DNA of 64,000 nucleotides from Streptomyces sp. NBC_00525 (GCF_036346595.1 NZ_CP107834.1:3658001-3722000), one strand, 5' to 3'; shown: positions 1 through 8,922, numbered from the stretch's first letter. Numbers and translations: made by a program. The notes: a model not told the origin generated them from the sequence alone.

Positions 1-1
1 G

Positions 2-775
2 GACGGGCGTCCGGCGGTGCTGAAGTTGCAGCTGGTGGACGAGGAGACCGCCGGGGAGCCGGTCGCGCTGCGGCTGTGGGGTGCGGCGGGGGCCGGGGCG
101 GTGCGGCTGCTGGCCCATGATCCGGAGACCGGGACGATGCTCCTGGAGCGGCTGGACGGGCGCCGTTCGCTGGAGGACATGGCGGACGCGGACCGGGCGG
201 TGCGGGTGATCGCCGGGCTGCTGGTGGGGCTGACGGCGGTGCGGCCGGGCGCGGAGTGCGGGCTGCGCGGGCTCGGGGAGGCCGCGGCCCGGATGACCGC
301 CGCCGCGCCCCGGATCGCGGCGGCGCTGGCGGACGACGGCGAGCGGCGGCTCGTACGCGACTGCGCGGCGGCGGTGCGCGAGGTGGCGGGGGAGCCGGGG
401 GACCGGCTGCTGCACTGGGACCTCCACTTCGGGAACGTACTGGCGGGCGGGGACAGCGGGGACGGCGGGGACGGCGAGGACGGCGGAGGTGGCGGGGGCG
501 GTGGCCGGCGTTGGGTGGCCATCGATCCGAAGCCGCTGGTGGGGGACGCCGGGTTCGAGCTGCTGCCCGCGCTGGCGAACCGGTTCGACGCGGACGCGGT
601 GGGGCGGCGGTTCGACGCGATGACCGGGGTGCTGGGGCTGGACCGGGCGCGTGCGGTGGCGTGGACACTGGGCCGGGTGCTCCAGAACGCGTGCTGGACG
701 GTCGGGGACGGGGCGCGGCGGCTGGCGCCGGAGCAGGCGGAGATCGCACGCGTACTGCTGGGCCGGCGCGGGTAG
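2..775 (+). CDS. Streptomycin-6-kinase/hydroxyurea-kinase-family phosphotransferase, 5'-truncated by window edge
   Basis: The reading frame is already open at base 2, so the N-terminal part of the kinase lies outside the window; 257 residues are visible. The kinase core is clear: a catalytic-loop motif LHWDLHFGNVLAG followed by the metal-binding segment AIDPKPLVGD, and a C-terminal helix with the WTLGRVLQNACW pattern typical of the APH(6)/hydroxyurea phosphotransferase family. Members phosphorylate aminoglycosides or other small hydroxylated compounds in the cytoplasm; the substrate here is unknown. Between the catalytic loop and the metal-binding segment sits a Gly/Asp-rich low-complexity insertion of about 20 residues that the paralogue at 49160-50083 lacks. 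Fold confidence is high; antibiotic resistance as a function is only a possibility. Confidence 0.8.
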   Translation, partial: DGRPAVLKLQLVDEETAGEPVALRLWGAAGAGAVRLLAHDPETGTMLLERLDGRRSLEDMADADRAVRVIAGLLVGLTAVRPGAECGLRGLGEAAARMTAAAPRIAAALADDGERRLVRDCAAAVREVAGEPGDRLLHWDLHFGNVLAGGDSGDGGDGEDGGGGGGGGRRWVAIDPKPLVGDAGFELLPALANRFDADAVGRRFDAMTGVLGLDRARAVAWTLGRVLQNACWTVGDGARRLAPEQAEIARVLLGRRG

Positions 776-860
776 TGCGGCCGGCGGTCTGCGGGGCGGG
801 TGATCTACGCCATGCGCGGCCCCCGCGGGCGTTGTCAGTGGCGTGCGTCACGATGGGGGC

Positions 861-1538
861 ATGGTGCGTGGTGGTGGTTCCGGTGGCGGTATCGCGGCGG
901 CGCGGCGGCCGGAGGTGCGGTTGCCGCCGCTGGTGGAGTTCGACGGGGACGGCCTGGAGCCGGACGGGGATTACGACGGGGTGCGGTTCGGGTCCGTGGA
1001 CCTGGCGGACGCGTCGGGGCGGGGCGCGCGGTTCATGGACTGCGCGCTGGATGGCTGCGCCCTGGACCGGGCGGCGCTGGGCCGGGCGCGCTTCATCGAC
1101 TCGGTGCTGACGGGCGTTCGGGGGGTGGGCACGGATCTCGCGTCGGCGTCCCTGCGGGACGTGGAGGTCGTGGACGCCCGCCTGGGCGGGGTGCAGCTGC
1201 ACGGCGCCGTGCTGGAACGGGTGCTGGTGCGGGGCGGGAAGATCGACTACCTGAATCTGCGCGAGGCCCGGCTGACCGATGTGGTGTTCGAGGGCTGTGT
1301 GCTGGCCGAGCCGGACTTCGGGGGCGCCCGGCTGAAGCGGGTGGAGTTCCGGGACTGCGTGCTGAGACGGGCGGACTTCAGCGCGGCGCGGATGGAGGCG
1401 GTGGACTTGCGGGCGGCGGCCGAGCTGGACATCGCGCGGGGGGTGGAGCGGCTGGCGGGCGCGGTGATCAGCCCGCTGCAACTGATGGAGCTGGCCCCGG
1501 CGTTCGCGGCCCAGATCGGGGTGCGGGTGGAGACGTAG
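861..1538 (+). CDS. Pentapeptide-repeat protein
   Basis: A 225-residue protein whose middle (about residues 50-190) is built of A(D/N)LXX-like five-residue units, such as GARFM, RARFI, ADFSA and AVDLR, which fold into a right-handed quadrilateral beta-helix. There is no signal peptide or membrane segment, so it is probably cytoplasmic. Some pentapeptide proteins protect DNA gyrase, but most have no known role and nothing here picks one. A GTG at 843 is an alternative start; the ATG at 861 fits the family better. The C-terminus (SPLQLMELAPAFAAQIG) is a helical tail common in actinobacterial members. It appears monocistronic and converges on the gene at 1626-2123. Confidence 0.75.
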   Translation: MVRGGGSGGGIAAARRPEVRLPPLVEFDGDGLEPDGDYDGVRFGSVDLADASGRGARFMDCALDGCALDRAALGRARFIDSVLTGVRGVGTDLASASLRDVEVVDARLGGVQLHGAVLERVLVRGGKIDYLNLREARLTDVVFEGCVLAEPDFGGARLKRVEFRDCVLRRADFSAARMEAVDLRAAAELDIARGVERLAGAVISPLQLMELAPAFAAQIGVRVET

Positions 1539-1625
1539 AACGCGCCCGCGCGGGTGTTACGGGGGCGCGCGCCGGTGCGTACGGGGGCTTCGGCGCGTAC
1601 GGGGGCGGGCTCCGGTCCGTACGGG

Positions 1626-2123
1626 TCAGAGGCGGGGGAAGCGGGACTGGAGGGTCCAGATCGTCGGGTTGTCGGCCAGGCCCTCGTGCATGTCGGCCAG
1701 GTCGGCGATCAGGTCGTGCAGGAAGTCGCGGGCCTCGCGGCGCAGCAGCGAGTGGCTGAACGTGAGCGGGGGCTCCTCGGCGTCCATCCAGTCGGCCTCG
1801 ATGTCCACCCAGCCGAAGCGGCGCTCGAACAGCATGCGGTCCGAGGACTCGGTGAAGTCGAGTTCGGCCTGCTGGCGGCGGTGCGAGCGGTTGCCGCGCG
1901 GGTCCTGGTCGATCCGCTCGACGATGTCGCACAGCGCCCAGGCGAAGTCGAGCACCGGCACCCATCCCCAGGCTGTGGACAGCTCCCGGTCCTCCTTGGT
2001 GTCCGCGAGATAGACGTCCCCGGAGAACAGGTCGTGGCGCAGGGCGTGGACGTCCGCGCGGCGGTAGTCGGTCTGCGGGGGGTCCGGGAAGCGGCGGGAG
2101 AGGGAGTAGCCGATGTCGAGCAC
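1626..2123 (-). CDS. Conserved actinobacterial protein of unknown function
   Basis: A 165-residue soluble protein with no signal peptide or membrane segment. It is rich in charged and aromatic residues (for example WGWVPVLDFAWALCDIVERID near residues 52-72), has a predicted mixed alpha/beta makeup and ends in helices with a weak heptad pattern (DFLHDLIADLADMHEGL). I recognise the type as a conserved Streptomyces hypothetical but cannot assign a fold. It lies just downstream of senR in the same orientation, about 45 bp away, so it could be co-transcribed with senS-senR, although nothing in the sequence links it to signalling. Confidence 0.6.
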   Translation of the reverse strand: MLDIGYSLSRRFPDPPQTDYRRADVHALRHDLFSGDVYLADTKEDRELSTAWGWVPVLDFAWALCDIVERIDQDPRGNRSHRRQQAELDFTESSDRMLFERRFGWVDIEADWMDAEEPPLTFSHSLLRREARDFLHDLIADLADMHEGLADNPTIWTLQSRFPRL

Positions 2124-2168
2124 GGGTCGATGGTGTCATGCCCGGTGCGCCGGTCCGGCATCCGCGGT

Positions 2169-2798
2169 TCAGGACAGCAGGCGCTGCTCCTTGGCGACGG
2201 CCACGGCTCCGGCGCGGGTGTCCACGCCGAGCTTGTCGTAGATCCGGCCGAGGTGGGTCTTGACCGTGGCCTCGCTGATGAACAGGGCGCGGGCGATGTC
2301 GCGGTTGCCGAGGCCTCGGGAGAGCTGGCCGAGGATGTCGCGTTCGCGGTCGGTGAGGGTGGGGCGCGGGGCGCGCATCCGGGCCATGACGCGGCTGGCG
2401 ACGGGCGGCGAGAGCGTGGTGCGGCCCTGGGCGGCGGAGCGGATGGCGGCGAAGAGTTCCTCGGGGCGTTCGGCCTTGAGGAGGTAGCCGGTGGCGCCGG
2501 CCTCGATGGCGCGGGTGATGTCGGCGTCGGTGTCGTACGTGGTGAGCACGAGGACGTGGGTGCCGGTGCCGGTCGAGATGCGGCGGGTGGCCTCGACGCC
2601 GTCGATGCCGGAGCCGAGCTGGAGGTCCATCAGGACGACGTCGGGGGTGAGCCGGGCGGTGAGGGCGACGGCCTCCTCGCCGCTGCCGGCCTCGCCGATG
2701 ACCTCGATGTCGGGTTCGCTGCCGAGGAGGGCGAGGAGCCCGGCGCGTACGACGGCGTGGTCGTCGCAGAGGAGGATGCGGATGCGGTCGGCGGTCAT
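2169..2798 (-). CDS. senR: SenR-like NarL/LuxR response regulator
   Basis: A 209-residue two-domain regulator. The receiver domain (residues 1-120) starts IRILLCDDHAVVRAGL with the acidic pair, has the phospho-acceptor Asp in DVVLMDLQLG, and the conserved Thr/Lys in LVLTTYD and GYLLKAE. The C-terminal LuxR helix-turn-helix (about 145-205) has LTDRERDILGQLSRGLGNRDIA and SEATVKTHLGRIYDKLGV in pieces. The ATG at 2798 overlaps the stop of the kinase gene by four bases, which implies translational coupling. The divergent HbpS-like gene at 4291 makes this the SenS/SenR/HbpS system known from S. reticuli, where SenR controls redox and haem-related genes. The symbol rests on this arrangement as well as on the domains. 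Confidence 0.85.
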   Translation of the reverse strand: MTADRIRILLCDDHAVVRAGLLALLGSEPDIEVIGEAGSGEEAVALTARLTPDVVLMDLQLGSGIDGVEATRRISTGTGTHVLVLTTYDTDADITRAIEAGATGYLLKAERPEELFAAIRSAAQGRTTLSPPVASRVMARMRAPRPTLTDRERDILGQLSRGLGNRDIARALFISEATVKTHLGRIYDKLGVDTRAGAVAVAKEQRLLS

Positions 2799-4108
2799 GC
2801 GGGGTCCTGGGGTGTGGGGGCCGCGGTGGCGGCCGGCGGGGTCGGCACGGTGGCGGTGACGACGGTGCCCTCGCCGGGGGCCGATTCGATGGTGAGGGTG
2901 CCGCCGAGCTGGCGCAGCCGGGCGCGCATGGCGGGCAGGCCGTGGCCGCGCACCCCGGCGGGGGCGGTGGGCCCGGCGGCGGGTGTGAAGCCGCGGCCGT
3001 TGTCGGCGATGTCGAGGACGGTGCGGTCGTCCAGGTGGGTCAGGGTGAGGGCGGCCTCGGTGGCTCCGGCGTGCTCGGTGACGTTGGCGAGGGCGCCCTG
3101 GGCGATCCGGAGCAGCGCGGACTGGGTGCGGCCGGGCAGGACGGTGTGCGGGGCGCCCTCGATGTGGCAGCGGACGGTGAGCCTGCCCTGTGCCTGGGCG
3201 GTCTCGCGGGCGGCGATGGCGTGCAGGGCGGCTTCGAGGCCGCCGCCCTCGGCGAGGTCGGCGGGGGCCAGGTCGTGGACGAAGCGGCGGGCCTCGGCGA
3301 GGTTGCGTTCGGCGATGCCCGCGGCGGTGCTGACGTGGCGGCGGGCGGCGTCCGGGTCGGTGTCCCAGGTCCGGTCGGCGGCCTGGAGGAGCATCTGCTG
3401 GCTGGACAGGCCCTGGGCCAGGGTGTCGTGGATCTCCATGGACAGCCGCTGGCGTTCGGCGAGGGTGCCTTCGCGGCGCTCGATGGCGGCGAGTTCGCGG
3501 CGGGTGCGCAGCAGGTCGTCGATGAGCCGTTCCTGGCGTACGGCCTGCCGCTGCATGTGGACGAACACGGCGGTGGCGACGGCGGCGACGGCCGGCGGGG
3601 CGAGGACGAGGTTGGGGTCGAAGCCGTCGGCGAGGCGGAGCTGCGCGGCGACGACGAACAGGGTGAGCAGGGCGACCAGGGCGTACGCGGCGCGCGGCGG
3701 CAGGATGCGCAGCCCCGTGTAGAAGAGGGGGACCGCGCACCAGGCGAAGCTGGGCGCGAGCACGACGAGGACCATCCACACGGCGACGAGCGCCCCCAGC
3801 CAGACGAGGCTGCGCGGGGTCGGGCGGGAGCCGAGCACGGGCCCGATCACGTAGAGGGCGGCCAGCGCGATGGAGAGGCCGATGATCCACGGCGTGCGGT
3901 CCTCGCCGGGGTGCCGGAGCAGGAAGCGGGCGAGCGAGGCGCCGAGCAGCAGGAAGAACGCGGCGTGCATGAGCAGGGCGAGGGACCGGGTGCCGATGTC
4001 GTCCCCGAGGCGTGCGCCCCGGCGCGCGTACGCGGGGCCCTGGCCCTGTCCCACCTCGTACCCCTGCTTCCGGTCCTTGGTCGGACCCCTGTTGACCTGC
4101 GCGGACAT
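2795..4108 (-). CDS. senS: SenS-like sensor histidine kinase
   Basis: A 437-residue membrane histidine kinase. Residues about 45-200 form five to six hydrophobic segments (for example SLALLMHAAFFLLLGASLARF and the region around SLVWLGALVAVWMVLVVLAP). A coiled linker leads to the HisKA_3 dimerisation helix with the phospho-acceptor His in RLSMEIHDTLAQGLSS. The HATPase domain follows, with the N box in GALANVTEHAG and the G1 box in DIADNGRGF. It overlaps senR by four bases. In the S. reticuli system SenS is kept in check by extracellular HbpS and activated under haem or oxidative stress; the divergent hbpS-like gene supports the same job here. The start could be one of several near 4108, because the first 35 residues are polar and poorly conserved in type. 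Confidence 0.85.
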   Translation of the reverse strand: MSAQVNRGPTKDRKQGYEVGQGQGPAYARRGARLGDDIGTRSLALLMHAAFFLLLGASLARFLLRHPGEDRTPWIIGLSIALAALYVIGPVLGSRPTPRSLVWLGALVAVWMVLVVLAPSFAWCAVPLFYTGLRILPPRAAYALVALLTLFVVAAQLRLADGFDPNLVLAPPAVAAVATAVFVHMQRQAVRQERLIDDLLRTRRELAAIERREGTLAERQRLSMEIHDTLAQGLSSQQMLLQAADRTWDTDPDAARRHVSTAAGIAERNLAEARRFVHDLAPADLAEGGGLEAALHAIAARETAQAQGRLTVRCHIEGAPHTVLPGRTQSALLRIAQGALANVTEHAGATEAALTLTHLDDRTVLDIADNGRGFTPAAGPTAPAGVRGHGLPAMRARLRQLGGTLTIESAPGEGTVVTATVPTPPAATAAPTPQDPA

Positions 4109-4168
4109 TCCATCGTCCCCCCGGTCGGGGGCCCTCGCATCATCCGATCGGCCGACAGGGGTGTCAGC

Positions 4169-4187
4169 CGTCCCGCGCGCCGGGACG
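4169..4187. promoter_or_regulatory. Inverted repeat between senS and hbpS (possible operator)
   Basis: CGTCCCG and CGGGACG form 7-bp perfect arms around a 5-bp spacer, in the 182-bp gap between the divergent senS and hbpS starts. SenR autoregulates this region in S. reticuli, so this palindrome is a candidate site; the assignment is inference. Confidence 0.35.
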
Positions 4188-4290
4188 AGCCGGTACGACG
4201 ACCGGATCGGGCCGGTTCCGGGCCAAGGATGGATTCAGGACGCGGGAACGACCCGCTTCCGTCCCTCCCCCCCCCGCTGAGGAGCCTCTG

Positions 4291-4848
4291 ATGAAGAAGA
4301 TGTCGCTGCGCACCCGTGTCCTGACCGGTACCGTCGTCGTCGCCGCCCTCGGGGCCGGCACCTTCGGCGCGATGTCCGCGAACGCCTCCACCCCGGCCGC
4401 CGCCCCCGCCACCACCGTCAAGGCCGACACCGCGAACCGCAACCTCCAGCAGACCACGCATCTGACCCTCGACGCCGCGAAGAAGGCCGCCGACGCGGCG
4501 CTGGACGCGGCGAAGAAGGAGAACCAGCGCATCGCCGTCTCGGTCGTCGACCGCAACGGCAACACGATCCTGACCCTGCGCGGCGACGGCTCGGGCCCGC
4601 AGGCGTACGAGTCCGCCGAGAAGAAGGCGTACACCGCCGTGTCCTGGAACGCCCCGACCTCCGAGCTGGCCAAGCGGCTCGCCCAGGCCCCGAACCTGAA
4701 GGACATTCCTGGCACGCTGTTCCTCGGCGGCGGTGCCCCGGTCCAGGTCAAGGGTGCTCCGGTGGCGGGCATCGGTGTCGCGGGCGCGCCCAGCGGCGAC
4801 CTGGACGAGAAGTTCGCGCGGGCCGGCGTCGCCGCCCTCGCCAAGTAG
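4291..4848 (+). CDS. hbpS: HbpS-like extracellular haem-binding sensor protein (GlcG/HbpS family)
   Basis: A 185-residue secreted protein. Residues 1-33 form a signal peptide (KKMSLRTR, a hydrophobic core, then NASTPA). The mature part is one GlcG/HbpS domain (about 55-180): a long helix with LTLDAAKKAADAALDAAKK, then IAVSVVDRNGNTILTLRGDG and a C-terminal glycine-rich turn segment GTLFLGGGAPV. In S. reticuli HbpS is an octameric haem-binding protein that tunes the SenS kinase according to redox state. Divergence from senS-senR and the same length class support orthology. A Shine-Dalgarno-like GAGGAG is absent; a weaker GAGGAGCC-type tract ends just before the ATG. The ankyrin gene starts 25 bp downstream and probably belongs to the same transcript. 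Confidence 0.85.
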   Translation: MKKMSLRTRVLTGTVVVAALGAGTFGAMSANASTPAAAPATTVKADTANRNLQQTTHLTLDAAKKAADAALDAAKKENQRIAVSVVDRNGNTILTLRGDGSGPQAYESAEKKAYTAVSWNAPTSELAKRLAQAPNLKDIPGTLFLGGGAPVQVKGAPVAGIGVAGAPSGDLDEKFARAGVAALAK

Positions 4849-4873
4849 TACGACCACCCCTGGGGAGACGGAC

Positions 4874-5590
4874 ATGAACGCCCTCGATCACCGGTTGCTC
4901 GACGCCGCACGCGCCGGCGACACCGATGCCGTGCGAGCCGCGATCGAGGGCGGTGCCCGTGTGGACGCCCGCGACGAGGAGTTGCGCACCCCGCTGCTCC
5001 TGGCCGTCCACGGGAACCACGTCGGGGCCGCCCGGCTGCTCGTCGCGGCCGGCGCGGACCCCGACGCGCAGGACCGGCGCGAGGAGAGCCCCTGGCTCGC
5101 CACCGGTGTGACCGGCAGCGTCGAGATGCTGCGCGTCCTGCTGCCGGCCGGCCCGGACCTGTCCCTGCGCAACCGGTTCGGCGGGATCGCGCTGATCCCC
5201 GCGAGCGAGCGTGGCCATGTCGCGTACGTACGGGAGCTGCTGCGGGCCACCGACATCGACGTGGACCACGTCAACCGGCTGGGCTGGACCGCCCTGCTGG
5301 AGGCCGTGATCCTCGGCGACGGGGGCCGGGCGCACCAGGAGATCGTGGAGCTGCTGCTCACGGCGGGCGCGACGCCGGGGCTCGCGGACGGCGACGGGGT
5401 GACCGCGCTGGAACACGCGGAGCGGCGCGGTTTCACCGCCCTCGCGGAGCTGCTGCGCGCGGCGACGGCCTCGGACCGGGACGCGGACGCGGGCGCGGCG
5501 ACGGCCTCGGACCGGGACGCGGACGCGGGCGCGGGGACGAACGAGGGCGTGGACCCGGAGACGAGCCCGGACGCGGGAGGCCCCCGATGA
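4874..5590 (+). CDS. Ankyrin-repeat protein
   Basis: A 238-residue cytoplasmic protein with about five ankyrin repeats: units such as DEELRTPLLLAVHGNH, GAARLLVAAGADPDAQD, GLADGDGVTALEHAERRG and FTALAELLRAA. Ankyrin stacks serve as protein-binding scaffolds. The C-terminus is an acidic low-complexity tail containing a perfect duplication of TASDRDADAGA. The start at 4874 is chosen because it follows a GGAG-type site and removes an N-terminal extension that merely shadows hbpS. It overlaps the lipoprotein gene by four bases (ATGA), so the two are coupled. In actinobacteria small ankyrin proteins often sit beside redox-enzyme or haem genes, which fits the hbpS neighbourhood, but no partner can be named. 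Confidence 0.8.
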   Translation: MNALDHRLLDAARAGDTDAVRAAIEGGARVDARDEELRTPLLLAVHGNHVGAARLLVAAGADPDAQDRREESPWLATGVTGSVEMLRVLLPAGPDLSLRNRFGGIALIPASERGHVAYVRELLRATDIDVDHVNRLGWTALLEAVILGDGGRAHQEIVELLLTAGATPGLADGDGVTALEHAERRGFTALAELLRAATASDRDADAGAATASDRDADAGAGTNEGVDPETSPDAGGPR

Positions 5591-6750
5591 CCCGCCGCCG
5601 TACCCTGCGCGCCGTTCCTCCCCTGCTGGCCGCCGTCGCGGCGGCGGCCCTGCTCGCCGGCTGTGCCGCGGACGAGCCCGCGCCCGCCGCCACCTCCGCT
5701 GCCGCCGAGGCGCCTGCCTCGCAGGCGCCCGCCTCGCAGGCGCCCGCGCCCTCCGTCACGCCGGAGTCCGGCGCCACCCCCGAAGGCACCCTGCTCGTCG
5801 CGGACTTCGGGGGCGACACCGTCACCTTCGTCGATCCGGAGCGCGGCGCGTTCGACCGGGTCGAGGTGGGCACTGCCCCGTACGGGCTCGTGGTCGGGAA
5901 GGACGGCCGGGCGTGGGTGGCCACCGCCGAGGGCGTCGCGGTCGTGGACACGACGAAGCGGACCCGGCTGGACCGCATCCCGTACAGGACACGCACCGGA
6001 CCCGCGACCACCGGCGAGTACCGGGGCGGCGGGATGGGTATCGCGCTGGCCCCCGACGGCCGGCGGGTGTACGTCGGCGTCAACGTGCCCGGCGACAACG
6101 GGGTTCTGGAGGTCATCGACACCGGCACCCGGAAGGTGACCGACACGGTTCCGGTCGGGCGCCGGCCCTTCGACGTGGACGTTTCGCGCGACGGCGCGGA
6201 GGTGTACGCCACCGGGCACGACTCGTTCGACGTGACGTCCGTCCGTACGGACACGCTGCGCACCGAGCGGATGGAGGTCGCCCCGTACGGCACCGAGGGC
6301 GGGCTCGGCTCCTGGCTGAAGCCGCACTACGCGGTGGTCCGGCCCTCGGACGGGAAGCTGCTGCTGCCGTTCGAGGGGGAGCGGCTCGCCGTCCTCGACC
6401 CGCGCACCGGGAAGGTGGCCGTGGAGCGGATGACGGCCGACACGCATCAGCACGGAGCGACGATGGCGCCGGACGGCACGCTGCTCGTCGTCGGCACGGG
6501 CCCGATCGTATCCGACGACCGGGAGGCGTCCCTGACGATCCGTGACCCGGACGGCTCCGAGCGCGTCGTGGACCTGGACGGCCCGCACGAGGACGTCGCC
6601 GTGTCACGGGACGGCCGAACCGCGTACGTCACCGGCGGGTTCACCCGCGACGGGTACTGGAACGGGATCACGATCGTCGACCTGGACGGCACGGCATCCC
6701 CGGTCCGCCTCGCGGCCGGCGAACGCCCGCTGGGCATCGCGGTGCTCTGA
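5587..6750 (+). CDS. YncE-like beta-propeller lipoprotein
   Basis: A 387-residue predicted lipoprotein. The signal peptide ends in the lipobox LLAGC at about residues 22-26, then comes an Ala/Pro/Ser linker with a short duplicated unit (ASQAP). From residue 65 there are about six to seven propeller blades of the YVTN/cytochrome-D1 type, such as VPVGRRPFDVDVSRDGAEVYAT in overlapping parts and LPFEGERLAVLDPRTGKV. Such proteins bind ligands or electron-transfer partners on the outer face of the membrane; the ligand is not evident. It is translationally coupled to the upstream ankyrin gene and probably part of the hbpS transcript. A weak hairpin follows at 6763-6789. Confidence 0.8.
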   Translation: MTRRRTLRAVPPLLAAVAAAALLAGCAADEPAPAATSAAAEAPASQAPASQAPAPSVTPESGATPEGTLLVADFGGDTVTFVDPERGAFDRVEVGTAPYGLVVGKDGRAWVATAEGVAVVDTTKRTRLDRIPYRTRTGPATTGEYRGGGMGIALAPDGRRVYVGVNVPGDNGVLEVIDTGTRKVTDTVPVGRRPFDVDVSRDGAEVYATGHDSFDVTSVRTDTLRTERMEVAPYGTEGGLGSWLKPHYAVVRPSDGKLLLPFEGERLAVLDPRTGKVAVERMTADTHQHGATMAPDGTLLVVGTGPIVSDDREASLTIRDPDGSERVVDLDGPHEDVAVSRDGRTAYVTGGFTRDGYWNGITIVDLDGTASPVRLAAGERPLGIAVL

Positions 6751-6762
6751 GCGGCGCCGCTC

Positions 6763-6789
6763 CCGGACCGGACACCGCTCCCGGTCCGG
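6763..6789 (+). terminator. Weak stem-loop after the beta-propeller lipoprotein gene
   Basis: CCGGACCG pairs with CGGTCCGG over an 11-base loop, 12 bp after the stop codon. An imperfect 18-base direct repeat overlaps it, so this may be repeat noise rather than a true terminator. Confidence 0.35.
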
Positions 6790-6867
6790 ACACCGCTCCG
6801 GGCCCCGGCGGCGGGGGCCGTCCTTCGACTCCCCGGATTACGACATTCCGCACATAGGATCATCCGT

Positions 6868-8283
6868 GTGGATCATCGAACTCCGGTACGTCGAAGGACG
6901 GCCCGCGCCGCCTTCCCGCTGCTCGCCCTCGCACTCCTCGCGCCCGCCTGTTCGGGCGGGGTGGAGGGCAGGCCGGGCGCGGCCGGGGTGCGCGATCCGT
7001 ACTTCCCGAAGCTGGGCAACGGCGGCTACGACGTCTCGCACTACGCCATCACGCTCGATGTGGACCCGGCCGGGCAGACGCTGCGCGGCACCGTGGAGAT
7101 CACCGCGCGGGCCACGCAGGACCTCAGCTCGTTCAATCTGGACCTGGCCGGGCTGACCGTGGACTCGGCGACGGTTGAGGGGCGTCCGGCCGCCGTGAAC
7201 CGGGCGGGCAACGAGCTGACGCTCCGTACGGACGCGGAGGTCGAGGACCGGCTGCGCCGGGGCGAGACCTTCCGCGCCGTCGTGCGCTACTCCGGCTCCC
7301 CGAAGACCGTCACGGACCCGGACGAGTCCGAGGAGGGCTGGCTGCCGACCGACGACGGGGCGGTGGCCCTCGGCGAGCCGACCGGTTCGATGGCCTGGTT
7401 CCCGGGCAACCACCACCCGAGCGACAAGGCCGCGTACGACCTGACGGTCACCGTTCCCGAGGGGCTTACGGCGGTCTCCAACGGTGTGCTCGCCGGACCG
7501 CCGGCGACGAAGGAGGGCCGCACCACCTTCCGCTGGCACACCGCCGAGCCGATGGCGAGCTATCTGGCGACGCTGGCGATCGGCCGGTTCGAGACGAAGA
7601 CGTCCACGATGCCGGGCGGCGTCACCGTGTTCACGGCGGTGGACCCGGAGGTGGCGAAGGCGAGCGCGCGGACCGTGGACCGGGTGCCGGAGATCGTCGC
7701 CTGGGAGGCGGAGCACTTCGGCCCGTATCCGTTCTCGGCGACGGGCGCGATCGTGGAGCGCGAGGACGACGCCGGGTACGCGCTGGAGACGCAGACCCGG
7801 CCGTTCTTCCCCGGCCCGCCGAGCGCCGGGCTGCTCGTCCACGAGATGGCGCACCAGTGGTTCGGCGACTCGGTCACACCGGAGAGCTGGCGCGACATGT
7901 GGCTGAACGAGGGTCTGGCGACGTACGCGGAGTGGCTGTGGGAGGAGGAGAAGGAGGACACCCCGGCCGAGGAGTCCTTCCGGGACGCCTACGAGGACGA
8001 GGACAACTGGGCGTTCGCCCCGGCCGCTCCGCCGTCCGCCGCGCGGATCTCGGACGATCCGGTGTACGGGCGCGGGGCGATGGTGATCCACAAGATCCGC
8101 GAGGCCGTCGACGACGACGAGGAGTTCTTCGCACTGCTCAAGGGCTGGACGCGGAAGTACCGGCACGGCAACGCGTCCACGGCGGACTTCACCGCGTATG
8201 TGGAGCAGGCGACCGGGCAGGACCTGTCGGGGCTGTGGAAGGCCTGGCTGTACGGCGGGAGCCGGCCGGCCGCGGACGGCTGA
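6868..8283 (+). CDS. M1-family zinc metallopeptidase, secreted or lipoprotein-like
   Basis: A 471-residue aminopeptidase-N-type protein. A short signal region ends in LLAPACSGG, an imperfect lipobox. The N-terminal beta domain begins DPYFPKLGNGGYDVSHY, typical of actinobacterial M1 enzymes. The catalytic zinc motif HEMAHQWFGD and the downstream Glu in WLNEGLATYAEW are intact. The usual GxMEN exopeptidase motif is replaced by a sequence ending ALETQTRP, as in other short Streptomyces M1 peptidases. The C-terminal helical domain is much shorter than in full-length aminopeptidase N (about 850 residues), so this is the compact subfamily. The role is presumably extracellular peptide trimming. The start GTG at 6868 precedes the basic residues of the leader. 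Confidence 0.85.
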   Translation: MDHRTPVRRRTARAAFPLLALALLAPACSGGVEGRPGAAGVRDPYFPKLGNGGYDVSHYAITLDVDPAGQTLRGTVEITARATQDLSSFNLDLAGLTVDSATVEGRPAAVNRAGNELTLRTDAEVEDRLRRGETFRAVVRYSGSPKTVTDPDESEEGWLPTDDGAVALGEPTGSMAWFPGNHHPSDKAAYDLTVTVPEGLTAVSNGVLAGPPATKEGRTTFRWHTAEPMASYLATLAIGRFETKTSTMPGGVTVFTAVDPEVAKASARTVDRVPEIVAWEAEHFGPYPFSATGAIVEREDDAGYALETQTRPFFPGPPSAGLLVHEMAHQWFGDSVTPESWRDMWLNEGLATYAEWLWEEEKEDTPAEESFRDAYEDEDNWAFAPAAPPSAARISDDPVYGRGAMVIHKIREAVDDDEEFFALLKGWTRKYRHGNASTADFTAYVEQATGQDLSGLWKAWLYGGSRPAADG

Positions 8284-8346
8284 CCGGCTCCCGGACCGCT
8301 CGTGGGTCGACGACCGATGTACTCGGCCGGAGACCGACGCGCTGGG

Positions 8347-8922
8347 TCAGAGGCTGACGCCGAAGTCCGAGGCGATGCCGCGCAGGCCGGAGGCGTAGCC
8401 CTGGCCCACGGCACGGAACTTCCACTCGGCGCCGTTGCGGTACAGCTCGCCGAACACCATGGCGGTCTCGGTGGCGGCGTCCTCGCTCAGGTCGTAGCGG
8501 GCGATCTCGGTGCCGCCGGCCTGGTTGAGGATGCGGATGTACGCGTTGCGCACCTGGCCGAAGTTCTGGCTGCGGGTCTCGGCGTCGTAGATCGAGACCG
8601 GGAAGACGATCTTGTCCACGTCGGCCGGCAGGCCCGCCAGGTTGACGTTGATCTGCTCGTCGTCGCCCTCGCCGGCACCCGTGAGGTTGTCACCGGTGTG
8701 CACGATGGTCTGGTCCGGCGTCGCCTTGTTGTTGAAGAAGACGAAGTGGGCGTCGGAGTAGACCTTGCCGCCCGCGTTGACCGCGATCGCCGAGGCGTCG
8801 AGGTCGAAGTCGGTGCCGGTGGTGGTACGGACGTCCCAGCCGAGGCCGACCGTGACGGCGGTGAGGCCGGGGGCCTCCTTGGTGAGGGAGACGTTGCCGC
8901 CCTTGGACAGGCTTACTGCCAT
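8347..8922 (-). CDS. TerD-family calcium-binding stress protein
   Basis: A 191-residue protein covering exactly one TerD domain: start [15 protein letters not shown], the acidic calcium site in [12 protein letters not shown], then [20 protein letters not shown] and a C-terminal [11 protein letters not shown]. TerD proteins are cytoplasmic, bind calcium and are abundant in Streptomyces; the tellurite-resistance label comes from other clusters, and the physiological role is in stress and differentiation. No ter operon partner lies nearby. The start ATG at 8922 follows AAAGGGACTTCCC, a good Shine-Dalgarno context. It is transcribed convergently to the M1 peptidase. Confidence 0.9.
   Translation of the reverse strand: MAVSLSKGGNVSLTKEAPGLTAVTVGLGWDVRTTTGTDFDLDASAIAVNAGGKVYSDAHFVFFNNKATPDQTIVHTGDNLTGAGEGDDEQINVNLAGLPADVDKIVFPVSIYDAETRSQNFGQVRNAYIRILNQAGGTEIARYDLSEDAATETAMVFGELYRNGAEWKFRAVGQGYASGLRGIASDFGVSL

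Noticed and set aside
1554..3722. Long plus-strand frame opposite senR and senS (722 codons)
   Set aside because: High-GC shadow of the two real minus-strand genes; its composition is Arg/Gly/Val-rich noise, with no motifs or ribosome site.
4733..4873. 47-codon N-terminal extension of the ankyrin gene
   Set aside because: It overlaps hbpS in another frame; an ATG with a GGAG-type site at 4874 begins the first ankyrin repeat.
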